Below, piece by piece: positions 8,887-16,274 of a stretch of DNA of 45,922 bases. The stretch is from positions 1 through 45,922 of the forward strand of contig JAFUCE010000144.1 in the NCBI GenBank assembly GCA_017459805.1. The letters run 5' to 3'. The stretch's first letter is position 1. Each line of letters opens with the position of its first letter. The notes under the pieces are model-generated. The model had not been told where the DNA came from, did no database searches, and saw only the letters and a program-made list of their open reading frames with translations. Source of the DNA: Eggerthellaceae bacterium. GTDB taxonomy: Bacteria > Actinomycetota > Coriobacteriia > Coriobacteriales > Eggerthellaceae. Position numbers and translations under genes: made by a program.

Positions 8887-9747
8887 TTACTCCTGAATGC
8901 CACCGCTGCGTGCGGCTTCCTTCTTCGACTTCTTTTCAGCGGCCCTGGCAGCTTTTGCCGCAGCCTTGGCAGCACGCACCTGGGCCTTCTTCTCTTGCTT
9001 CGCCGCACGTTGGGCTTCCTTGGCAAGCTTGACTTCAGGCGTATTCCCCAAAAGCATATCGAGGGCACTTGCCGCTGCCTGGCTTTCGCTTTCCTTCTTG
9101 GTACGCCCCACGCCACTTGCAAGTTCCTGAATGCCCGCATAGACCTGCGTAATGAAGGTGCGATCATGCGGCGGGCCCTGTGTTTCGACAAGTTTATAGG
9201 TGGGCGTAATGCCCTCTTCCTGCAGTTTTTCCTGCAAGGCGCTCTTAGGGTTTTCGGGCTCAAGCGCCATGTCGGCACTCATTTGCGTAATAAGCGTGCG
9301 CGACACAAAGCCCTGGGCAGGATCGATACCGCCATCCAAATAAAGGGCCGCCACCACAGCTTCATACACGTTTTCCAATGCCGAATGAAGCCCGCGGCGC
9401 CCCGTGCCCTGTTCGGACTGACCAAAAATGATGAAGTCGGCAAAACCCAGTTCTTCAGCCACACGCGAAAGTGAAGCGCCCGACACCAGGGACACCTTAA
9501 TGCGTGTCAGACCCCCTTCATCGAGTTCAGGGTAAGCATTAAAAGCAGCGTCAGAAACTATGGCGCCCAGGATGCTGTCGCCCAAAAACTCCAGGCGTTC
9601 GTAGGAGTGCTTGACGGGTTTGCCTTCAATGGCTGACGGATGCGTGATAGCCGAAAGAAGGTACTGCTCGTTTTCAAAGCGATACCCTAATATGTTCTGC
9701 GCGAGGTCTAATTTTTCGCGCTGCTCTTCTGTCGAAATCGTGCTCAA
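8887..9747 (-). CDS. rnc: Ribonuclease III with Lys/Ala-rich C-terminal tail
   Basis: Endonuclease cutting double-stranded RNA, for rRNA processing and RNA decay. The catalytic signature ERLEFLGDSILG (50-61) contains the conserved Glu and Asp metal ligands. A double-stranded RNA-binding domain follows (about 165-235). At 286 residues the protein is roughly 50 longer than usual. The extra part is a C-terminal tail of alanine, lysine, glutamate and arginine, likely helical and basic, absent from standard RNase III. It could add RNA or ribosome affinity, but this is inference. First gene of the rnc-smc-ftsY-ffh operon. Confidence 0.96.
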   Translation of the reverse strand: MSTISTEEQREKLDLAQNILGYRFENEQYLLSAITHPSAIEGKPVKHSYERLEFLGDSILGAIVSDAAFNAYPELDEGGLTRIKVSLVSGASLSRVAEELGFADFIIFGQSEQGTGRRGLHSALENVYEAVVAALYLDGGIDPAQGFVSRTLITQMSADMALEPENPKSALQEKLQEEGITPTYKLVETQGPPHDRTFITQVYAGIQELASGVGRTKKESESQAAASALDMLLGNTPEVKLAKEAQRAAKQEKKAQVRAAKAAAKAARAAEKKSKKEAARSGGIQE

Positions 9748-9796
9748 TTCATACTGCCTTTAAAGCGTGCGAAATTGCCATATATCAAATGTCATT

Positions 9797-10792
9797 TTAG
9801 CTGTTCGTTGCCGAAGAATTGACTGTCTGCGCGATTAATTCAGAAACCTGCATAGAAACAGTACGCGCTGTAGTCAAAATACCGTTTTTGATAGCCGTTT
9901 CGTTGGATGAACCATGGCCCACCAAGCATGCTCCTTTTACCCCCAACAGGGGTGCTCCACCGTAGCTGTCGGGTGAGACGGAATCTTTGAGTTCGTAAAG
10001 CCCGCCCTTCAGCACGCCCGCTGCCAAAGTCGAAAGGACATTTTTCTTAAACACGCCCTTCATGGCGCCAAAAAGCTCTTTGGCGGTGCTCTCTAGAATC
10101 TTGATAGCCACATTGCCTGTAAAGCCATCGGTCACAAACACGTCAAAGCGGCCAGCAAGAAGGTCAGCCCCTTCCCCATTTCCCACAAAGTTGGGAACCT
10201 GTTCTTTTAAAAGCGCATAGCTTTCTTGGGCAAAGGTTGACCCTTTGGTTTCTTCCGAGCCAATGTTGAGCAGGGCAACGGTCGGGTTTTCACGCCCGAG
10301 CAACTTTTCGGTATAGATGGAAGCCATCTGGGCAAACTGAACGAGGTATTCGGGCTTACAGTCGGCATTGGCGCCCACGTCGCACATAACCACTGGGCGC
10401 ACTGGCGACGGAATAATGGTTGCCATGGCAGGGCGCGCCACCCCTTTGATGCGGCCCGTCACCAAGGTGGCCGCCGCAAGGCAAGCCCCCGTAGACCCCG
10501 CACTAAAGAAGCCTTGCGCCTGACCTTCTTTTACCAGGCGGCAGCCCACCACGATGGATGAATCCTTCTTCTTGCGCACCGCGTTAGCGGGGTGTTCATC
10601 CATGGTGATTTCTTCGGTGCAGGGCACGGCCTGAATTCGTTCATGCTTGGCTGCCCATTCATCCACGAGCTCTGCAGGACCACAGAGCAAGATGTTCAAC
10701 TGGGGGTTTTCTTTCAAAGCAGCAAGGCAGCCAGGGCCCACCACGGAAATCCCGTGGTCACCTCCAATGGCATCAACCGCTACTGTAATCAT
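9797..10792 (-). CDS. plsX: Phosphate acyltransferase PlsX
   Basis: Converts acyl-ACP and phosphate to acyl-phosphate, the donor for PlsY in phosphatidic acid synthesis. The family N-terminus ITVAVDAIGGDHG and later GFFSAGSTGACLAAA and VMCDVGANADCKPEYL support the call; the length is normal. The start is uncertain. ATG 10792 gives the usual family N-terminus, but an ATG at 10804 and a GTG at 10813 are in frame and none has a strong ribosome site. It lies downstream of rpmF and a small zinc-ribbon gene, the classic rpmF-plsX neighbourhood; fabH does not follow here, rnc does. Confidence 0.95.
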   Translation of the reverse strand: MITVAVDAIGGDHGISVVGPGCLAALKENPQLNILLCGPAELVDEWAAKHERIQAVPCTEEITMDEHPANAVRKKKDSSIVVGCRLVKEGQAQGFFSAGSTGACLAAATLVTGRIKGVARPAMATIIPSPVRPVVMCDVGANADCKPEYLVQFAQMASIYTEKLLGRENPTVALLNIGSEETKGSTFAQESYALLKEQVPNFVGNGEGADLLAGRFDVFVTDGFTGNVAIKILESTAKELFGAMKGVFKKNVLSTLAAGVLKGGLYELKDSVSPDSYGGAPLLGVKGACLVGHGSSNETAIKNGILTTARTVSMQVSELIAQTVNSSATNS

Positions 10793-10843
10793 TGAATCTT
10801 GCATACGGACCACTATTTCTTAGACTAAAACTTTTTTCACCGT

Positions 10844-11017
10844 TTAATCAACCGCAGACCCACATACGGTGCAAAAGCGCATTCCATCCCTTAACTCTAC
10901 ACCTGCAAAAACAAGCTCGCCACAATGCGGGCATCTGGAGCCTGGAGCAGTATCTGCAGCGTTCTGCGGCTTCGAAGAAATTGTAACAGAACGGACAGGC
11001 GATACCTTATCAAGCAA
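10844..11017 (-). CDS. Small zinc-ribbon protein, unknown function
   Basis: A reading frame of about 57 residues between rpmF and plsX. Its C-terminal half is a clear zinc ribbon: CPHCGELVF, then twelve residues on RFCTVCGSAVD and stop. Two CxxC knuckles at that spacing are typical of zinc-ribbon domains in regulators and membrane proteins. No ATG is available upstream of the first knuckle; I propose a TTG at 11017, and the frame is open to a TAA about 60 bases further up, so another non-ATG start is possible. The N-terminal part is Ser/Thr/Pro-rich and looks disordered. It ends about 50 bases before plsX, in the same direction. I do not know its role. Confidence 0.55.
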   Translation of the reverse strand: MLDKVSPVRSVTISSKPQNAADTAPGSRCPHCGELVFAGVELRDGMRFCTVCGSAVD

Positions 11018-11123
11018 CGAAGAAGGCTTTGTTGTTATACCCTGCAGTCGTAGGTCCCTGTCGTGGCCTTCAGTTTAGCCGCCAGCGCCTCTTTGCATAC
11101 CCACGTTTGCAGGCAGCAGCACA

Positions 11124-11151
11124 AACAAAAACCCCGCTCAGTACGCGGGGC
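11124..11151 (-). terminator. Rho-independent terminator after rpmF
   Basis: On the minus strand CCCCGC and GCGGGG pair around a seven-base loop (11132-11150) and are followed by TTTTTGTTTG. It starts ten bases after the rpmF stop codon. It separates yceD-rpmF transcription from the zinc-ribbon gene and plsX, at least in part. Confidence 0.85.
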
Positions 11152-11159
11152 TTCAAAAA

Positions 11160-11339
11160 CTATTCGGTCACGATGACTTCGCGGTCGTGATAGTAGCCGC
11201 AATTCGGGCACACACGATGCGGAAGCTTCACTTCCCCACACTGGGGGCAGGTCGAACGTGCGGGTGCGGCAATCTTGTCGTTTGAAGAACGACGTGCGTT
11301 GGTGCGGGCGCGGCCCATTTTTCTCTTAGGTACAGCCAT
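11160..11339 (-). CDS. rpmF: 50S ribosomal protein L32
   Basis: Ribosomal protein L32, 59 residues. It begins MAVPKRKMGRARTNARRS, a nearly universal L32 start. A four-cysteine zinc site follows (Cys31, Cys34, Cys44, Cys47), so this is the zinc-binding (C+) form of L32. The ATG at 11339 is preceded by AAAGGAGAAAGAA; an in-frame upstream start would add residues unlike L32. A terminator follows at 11124-11151. It lies downstream of the YceD-like gene, the usual yceD-rpmF pairing, though here with a 231-base gap. Confidence 0.97.
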   Translation of the reverse strand: MAVPKRKMGRARTNARRSSNDKIAAPARSTCPQCGEVKLPHRVCPNCGYYHDREVIVTE

Positions 11340-11460
11340 TTCTTTCTCCTTTAACAAACAGGCACATGCCCGTGTAAGTTCAATAGCGCAAAGCGGTATT
11401 CTACACATATGAACACAGCGACGCAAGCAGTATTCACGCATTATTCAAAGAAGGAACTTT

Positions 11461-11508
11461 GTACCAGGCTTTACATCAGGCTTTGTATCAGGCTCTACAT
11501 CAGGCTCT
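11461..11508. repeat. Four imperfect 12-bp tandem repeats between yceD and rpmF
   Basis: Four head-to-tail units of 12 bases: GTACCAGGCTTT, ACATCAGGCTTT, GTATCAGGCTCT and ACATCAGGCTCT, at 11461-11472, 11473-11484, 11485-11496 and 11497-11508. They lie in the otherwise featureless 231-base gap (11340-11570) between the YceD-like gene and rpmF. No open frame uses them convincingly. They could be a slippage-prone spacer or a protein-binding array. Confidence 0.8.
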
Positions 11509-11570
11509 GCCTGGCCGCCTGCGAATGGTGAAAAGCAAAAAGGAAGGGATGGTGCTTAGGCCCAGCAGAC

Positions 11571-12134
11571 CTATGAGTCGTTCGACAGATTAAGTTCCTT
11601 AAGCTTTGCAAAGGGGTTTTTAGCTTCTTCGAATTCCGCATCTGCTTTGGCGCGCGCCTCGGCGCAGTCGCAGCTTTGCTCGTTTAAATTCACGCCACAG
11701 TCGGGGCAGATTCCCTTGCAGTCTTCACGGCACAAGGGCTGTAAGGGCACATCAACCAGAATGGCTGCTTCCAATAAGGGAATGAGGTTTATCGTGTTGT
11801 CTTCGCCCAAAACTTCGAATTCGTCTTCTTCATCTTCGGTCAGTTCTGTTTCTTCGGCGTTGAGCAGGTAATAGGCCTCTACTTCCCCATTGAGAGGGAC
11901 CTCGACCGCTTCAAGGCAGCGCGAGCACTCGGTTGTACCCACACCAGTAACACTGCCCGCAACAAGCAGCGCCCCACCCGTGTTTGACACGAGCACGTTC
12001 CAGTTCAGGGGCTGGGCGAAGGTGTAGGTGTCGGGCCCAATAGACAAGCTTTCGGGCAGGTATTCGCCCGAATAAGAAGAGCTCTCCGCAGGGGCGAAGA
12101 GCTCTGGTCCAACTTGAATAGTCGTCTGGTCCAT
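11571..12134 (-). CDS. YceD family protein (DUF177)
   Basis: YceD/DUF177 protein of 187 residues. In other bacteria and plastids this family is linked to 23S rRNA accumulation and is encoded next to rpmF, as here. The C-terminal third holds the family cysteine pattern CREDCKGICPDCGVNLNE followed by a CDC pair, a likely metal site. A central acidic segment rich in Glu and Asp (ETELTEDEEDEFE) precedes it. I choose the ATG at 12134, which has AGGAG just ahead, over an in-frame extension to 12185 that would overlap the upstream gene. It begins five bases after that gene's stop, so they form an operon. Confidence 0.85.
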   Translation of the reverse strand: MDQTTIQVGPELFAPAESSSYSGEYLPESLSIGPDTYTFAQPLNWNVLVSNTGGALLVAGSVTGVGTTECSRCLEAVEVPLNGEVEAYYLLNAEETELTEDEEDEFEVLGEDNTINLIPLLEAAILVDVPLQPLCREDCKGICPDCGVNLNEQSCDCAEARAKADAEFEEAKNPFAKLKELNLSNDS

Positions 12135-12139
12135 GGCTC

Positions 12140-12613
12140 CTAGTAACCGCCGGAAATGGAATTGGAGTTCAGGCGGTCGCGGCAACGGCGGACATTGGCA
12201 AGCAAGGTGTCCAGGCTTTGCTCAACATGACCAAAGACTTCGTCGGCATAGTCTTCAGCACCAGCGCGTGTTTCGCGTTCCAGCTGACGAGCGTCGGCCA
12301 AAATCATGTCGGCCTGCTGCTGGGACACGCGAACAATCTCCTGCTCACTTGCGATGGTCATAGCCTGGCTGCGCGCATCTTCGAGCAAACGGTTTGCTTC
12401 GTCTTCAGCGTCGTCAAGCAGGCTCTGGCGTTCGCGGACAATCTGGCGCGACTGAGCAAACTCAGCCGGGAAGGTGTCGCGAATGTCGTCTAAAATTTCA
12501 AAAGCAGCAGCAACGTCTACCTGGCGCAGGTTCTGCTTGCCGAAAACCGGCTTAGCGTCTTCCAGCAAAATCGAAAGCTCTTCAATAAGCCCCAATACTC
12601 CCGTTTCGTCCAT
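12140..12613 (-). CDS. DivIVA-like coiled-coil protein
   Basis: Protein of 157 residues without a membrane segment. After an N-terminal region (1-60) it is rich in heptad-compatible residues, with repeats of alanine, glutamate and glutamine (about 65-145) that predict a coiled coil. The pattern QAMTIASEQEIVRVSQQQAD and nearby ILADARQLERETR resembles DivIVA-type and ATP-synthase-b-like proteins annotated in Gram-positives near coaD and rsmD. The start at 12613 (MDETGVLG) has GGAAGGG ahead and is preferred over 12655. It leads the yceD-rpmF group. The exact function is unknown; a role in cell pole or division organisation is only an inference from the family. Confidence 0.6.
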   Translation of the reverse strand: MDETGVLGLIEELSILLEDAKPVFGKQNLRQVDVAAAFEILDDIRDTFPAEFAQSRQIVRERQSLLDDAEDEANRLLEDARSQAMTIASEQEIVRVSQQQADMILADARQLERETRAGAEDYADEVFGHVEQSLDTLLANVRRCRDRLNSNSISGGY

Positions 12614-12656
12614 GGTTAACCCTTCCGTTGCGTGGTTTATCCTTTTAACCTGCATT

Positions 12657-12662
12657 ATTCTA
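12657..12662 (-). promoter_or_regulatory. Candidate -10 box for the DivIVA-like gene
   Basis: Minus-strand TAGAAT, five of six matches to the -10 consensus, about 44 bases before the ATG at 12613. No good -35 box is seen 17 bases upstream. The rest of the 12656-12849 gap is low-complexity CAG/CCC-rich sequence with no supported gene. Confidence 0.35.
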
Positions 12663-12849
12663 GCAGGGATAGCGCAGATGCGTATACATTTTATGAAGAT
12701 GCATCAAAAAATGAAACGCGCGCGTGCGCTGTCGAAGCTCCAGAAAGCCCCCAGCAGGACCCTATCAAGCGCACAGCGGAACCTCAACAAGCCCCAACAA
12801 GCCCCCAGCAAGCAAGGCAAGACCTGGGCACGCACTTCAAAGAAATGCT

Positions 12850-13344
12850 TTAGTCGCCTTCCTGGGCGCTGTTAAACTTGCGCTGCAAAGCTTCTTTCAC
12901 GCAAGGAGTCACAAACTGCGAAATCTCGCCGCCAAGGCGTGCCAATTCACGCACGATAGACGAAGAAAGATACATAAACTTCGTCGGCGACATAATGAAG
13001 ACGGTCTCCAGTTCCCGCGAAAGTTCGTAATTGAGCGCCGCCTGCTGGAATTCGTATTCAAAGTCGGTAATAGCGCGCAGGCCTTTTACGACAATCTTGG
13101 CATCCATACGGTTTGCAAAAGTAGTGAGCAGGTCATCGAAGGGTTCAACGCGCACATTGTCGATGTCTTCAAGCGACTGCTTCGCAAGACTCACGCGTTC
13201 TTCAAGGCTAAAGAGCGGGCCCTTCCCTGCCGATTCCGCAACGCCCACAATAACTTCGTCGAAAATCTGCGCCGCGCGGCGGATGACATCAATATGACCT
13301 TCGGTAATAGGATCAAAAGTGCCCGGAACAATTGCACGCTTCAT
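12850..13344 (-). CDS. coaD: Phosphopantetheine adenylyltransferase
   Basis: Transfers AMP from ATP to 4'-phosphopantetheine, making dephospho-CoA, the fourth step of coenzyme A synthesis. The nucleotidyltransferase motif GTFDPITEGHIDVI (8-21) contains the catalytic His17. The second substrate motif corresponds to YLSSSIVRELA near residues 125-135. At 164 residues the length is normal for the hexameric enzyme. It follows rsmD by four bases, a widespread rsmD-coaD pairing that indicates one transcript. Confidence 0.97.
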   Translation of the reverse strand: MKRAIVPGTFDPITEGHIDVIRRAAQIFDEVIVGVAESAGKGPLFSLEERVSLAKQSLEDIDNVRVEPFDDLLTTFANRMDAKIVVKGLRAITDFEYEFQQAALNYELSRELETVFIMSPTKFMYLSSSIVRELARLGGEISQFVTPCVKEALQRKFNSAQEGD

Positions 13345-13348
13345 TGCT

Positions 13349-13918
13349 TTACACCTTTCGATAGATATCTATGGTTGTCGTGCCATAGCTTTTGTGCGTT
13401 ACATATTCTAATGCTTCAGGACCCATTTCGCGAAGAAGGGGCGCTTCGCCTAAGCTCGCGGAAAACTCGTAGCTTATAAGCGCTTGGGGGGCAAGGAGCT
13501 CATCATTTTCAAGCTGGTAAATGATGCGCGCTACGGTCGCCGGTTCAAGGGCATAGGGTGGATCGAAAAAGAGCAAGTCGAAGGCTTGGGGTGAGCGTAC
13601 GTTACGCTTTAAAACATCACCCGCAACAAGGGCGTAGGAGTCTGCGGGAACAAAACTTAAGTTGCTTTTGAGTGCCGCAAGGGCATGGCGGTCTTTTTCG
13701 CAAAACAGAGCAAAGGCAGCACCGCGCGAAAGGGTTTCTATCCCAAGGGCGCCGCTTCCGGCAAAGGCATCCAAGACGACGGCGTCATCAAAGCCGCCGC
13801 GCGCGCTCGCAAGTGTGCTAAACAAGGACTCGCGCACACGGTCGGTCGTTGGACGCGTATTGCTACCCTTGGGTGTACTGAGCTGTCGCCCCTTAAATTG
13901 TCCTGCGATAACGCGCAC
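13349..13918 (-). CDS. rsmD: 16S rRNA (guanine(966)-N2)-methyltransferase RsmD
   Basis: Rossmann-fold methyltransferase modifying G966 of 16S rRNA on assembled 30S subunits. The N-terminus MRVIAGQFKGRQL and TRPTTDRVRESLFS are family signatures. The SAM-binding loop is LDAFAGSGALGIE (49-61) and the catalytic DPPY is at 119-122. The length of 189 residues is normal. The gene ends four bases before coaD and begins about 58 bases after recG, the common recG-rsmD-coaD order. Confidence 0.96.
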   Translation of the reverse strand: MRVIAGQFKGRQLSTPKGSNTRPTTDRVRESLFSTLASARGGFDDAVVLDAFAGSGALGIETLSRGAAFALFCEKDRHALAALKSNLSFVPADSYALVAGDVLKRNVRSPQAFDLLFFDPPYALEPATVARIIYQLENDELLAPQALISYEFSASLGEAPLLREMGPEALEYVTHKSYGTTTIDIYRKV

Positions 13919-13976
13919 ATCACACCTTTCTTTACTAGCAGTTTCGCTGACGTACTACTGAGCCATAGCAACTCAG

Positions 13977-16136
13977 TTAGCCGCTTCTTTTTACCGCCTT
14001 CTGTGGGAAGGCACGCGCAAGTTCCAAGGCCAGAGCTTTGTGTTCAGGTTCAGCAAGCTCTGAATCGTATGCCATAATGGCAGCCGCCTGCGTATGCGCT
14101 TCTTCGATGATGGCCTTGTCGCGAATCACGTTGACCAACTTTAAGATAGATGCTCCATGCTGCCGGTTGCCCAAGATGTCACCCTCGCGGCGCAAAGACA
14201 GGTCGTATTCAGCCAGTTCAAAACCATCTTCGGTGCGAGTCATAGCAGCAAGACGGTCAAGCGCCGGCTGGGCCTTCGCGCGCGAAATCAAACAGAGCTG
14301 ACCAGGGTGCTGGCCGCGCCCCACACGTCCACGGAGCTGATGCAGCTGCGCCAAACCAAAACGGTCGGCATCTTCAATAATCATGGCCGTGGCATTAGGG
14401 ACGTCCACACCGACTTCGATAACCGTTGTTGAAACCAGGATATCTACGTCACCTGCACGGAAGGCATCCATGGTCTGTGCTTTGTCTTCTGACGACATGC
14501 GTCCATGCAGCACAGCCACCGTATAACCATTGAATACCTTGTTGCGCAAGATCTCTGCTTCCTGCAAGGCAGCGTGGGTGTCGGGGTTTTCCTGCTCCTC
14601 GAAGTCGCCTTCCGTTTCAATATCGATGGTAAGGGCTTCCTGGTCGTCTTCTTCACGTGCCTCGGGCGTGGGTTTGCCAACCAAGGGGCACACGACGAAG
14701 GCCTGGTGTCCCGCTTCAAGTTCTGCGCGTACGATGTCGTAGGCATCGCCGCGTTTTTCGAAGCCAAAGACATGCGTAGTCGTTCCCGCCAAGTTGCGCG
14801 GGCGCTGGCGAATATAACTGAGCGTCATGTCGCCATAAAGTGCGAGGGCAAGGCTGCGCGGAATGGGTGTTGCTGTCAGCGAAAGCACGTCAGCCGCACC
14901 GTCACCCTTGTTGATAAGCGTGGCACGTTGATCGGTGCCAAAGCGCTGCTGTTCGTCGATGATGACTAAACTACAACGAGCAGGCTTCACGTCGGGCTCA
15001 AGAAGCGCATGGGTGCCAAACAAAACACTTAAGTCCCCTGATGCCAGGCGTGTAAGTATGTTTGCGCGCTCTTCAGCAGGCGTTGATCCCGTCAACAGAG
15101 CCCACGATACACCCGCCGCATCCAGCAGCGGCCCCAAGGCCTGCCCGTATTGGGTAGCAAGCACTTCTGTGGGCGCCATCATAAGCGCCTGCGTACCCGT
15201 GTCTGCCGCAGCCGCAAGCGCAAAGGCAGCAACGGCCGTTTTGCCCGTTCCCACGTCACCCAAAAGCATGTGGTTAGCTGGGGCATCCGCTGCCATGACC
15301 TTCAATATTTCCGCGCGCGCCTGCTCCTGTTCGCCTGTTAACTGGAAAGGCAGGGCTGCCCGTATGGATACCTGCGCAGGGCCATCAACCACATGTGCGT
15401 GCGCGCGGGCATTCTTGCGAGCCCGGGCCCCCTGCTGCATAAGATGCAATTCAAGAAGCAGCAATTCCTCAAACACAAGCCGGCGACGCGCTTGCACAAA
15501 CTCGTCCATGCTTTGCGGAAAATGAATTGCCTCAAAAGCGCAAAAGCGGCTATACAAGCGGTAGCGCATGCGCAGCTCCAAAGGAAGCGGGTCTTCAAGA
15601 CCCGTGCAGGCTTCCAAGGCATTTGCGACAAAGCGGCGCATCCAGGCCGTACTAATCTTTTCGGTAGCGGGATGCACAGGAATAATACGGCCGTCGCCGG
15701 CGCTGTCGTCGGTCAAAACTTCAATAAAAGGATTGGTCATGCGCTTGAAGCCATAGTTGTATTCCACCTTGCCAGACACGGCAATGGCATCCCCAGCGTG
15801 CAGCTGGTCGGCCAGCCAGGGTTGACGGAAGCAGGTAATCATCATGGTGCCCGTGTTGTCGACAAGCGTTATTTCAACCAAGGGAATACGCTTGGGACGC
15901 TTGAGCTGAATAGCGTGTATGGTGCCAGAAATAGTAAAGGACTTCCCTATTTCAGCTTCCGCGACCGTGGCAACCGCGCTCAGGTCTATGTAGCGGCGCG
16001 GGAAATGAGTCAAAAGGTCGCGCACCGTGTTGATGCCCAGCTTTTGGAGCGCAGCAGCACGCGCGGCAGAGACCCCGCGTACACTACTCACGCGTTCATC
16101 CAGAAAGAGTGTTGCTTTTAAGCGATCTGCTGTCAT
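13977..16136 (-). CDS. recG: ATP-dependent DNA helicase RecG
   Basis: Branched-DNA translocase that remodels stalled replication forks. The 719 residues hold an N-terminal wedge/OB domain (about 50-170), the helicase core with Walker A GDVGTGKTA (about 290-298) and a DEQQ Walker B (IIDEQQRFG). Motif VI and the C-terminal RecG segment (LRRTEDGFELAEYDLSLRREGD-like region, with GDILGNRQHG) follow. An unusual acidic insertion of about 35 residues, rich in Glu and Asp, lies between VVCPLVGKP and the helicase motif with HGRMS. Codon context and flanks show no sign of frame damage. First of recG-rsmD-coaD. Confidence 0.96.
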   Translation of the reverse strand: MTADRLKATLFLDERVSSVRGVSAARAAALQKLGINTVRDLLTHFPRRYIDLSAVATVAEAEIGKSFTISGTIHAIQLKRPKRIPLVEITLVDNTGTMMITCFRQPWLADQLHAGDAIAVSGKVEYNYGFKRMTNPFIEVLTDDSAGDGRIIPVHPATEKISTAWMRRFVANALEACTGLEDPLPLELRMRYRLYSRFCAFEAIHFPQSMDEFVQARRRLVFEELLLLELHLMQQGARARKNARAHAHVVDGPAQVSIRAALPFQLTGEQEQARAEILKVMAADAPANHMLLGDVGTGKTAVAAFALAAAADTGTQALMMAPTEVLATQYGQALGPLLDAAGVSWALLTGSTPAEERANILTRLASGDLSVLFGTHALLEPDVKPARCSLVIIDEQQRFGTDQRATLINKGDGAADVLSLTATPIPRSLALALYGDMTLSYIRQRPRNLAGTTTHVFGFEKRGDAYDIVRAELEAGHQAFVVCPLVGKPTPEAREEDDQEALTIDIETEGDFEEQENPDTHAALQEAEILRNKVFNGYTVAVLHGRMSSEDKAQTMDAFRAGDVDILVSTTVIEVGVDVPNATAMIIEDADRFGLAQLHQLRGRVGRGQHPGQLCLISRAKAQPALDRLAAMTRTEDGFELAEYDLSLRREGDILGNRQHGASILKLVNVIRDKAIIEEAHTQAAAIMAYDSELAEPEHKALALELARAFPQKAVKRSG

Positions 16137-16274
16137 AGATCCAATTGCCTAGCTTGCTTTAAGCACATAAGAACAAGTTGCATACCCGGCAAAACACTGG
16201 CCTTTGCCCGCACGGCAGCGTGCACATAAAACCGAGCGCAGTATGTGGCTCAATGGCCGTGCCACGCACTGTTC

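Noticed and set aside
12724-13479. Plus-strand frame covering the coaD region
   Set aside because: Antisense to well-identified coaD and rsmD, without start signals.
16159-16227. 22-residue Cys-rich minus-strand frame between fakA and recG
   Set aside because: Five cysteines in a tiny peptide are curious, but no ribosome site, family or conservation can be shown.
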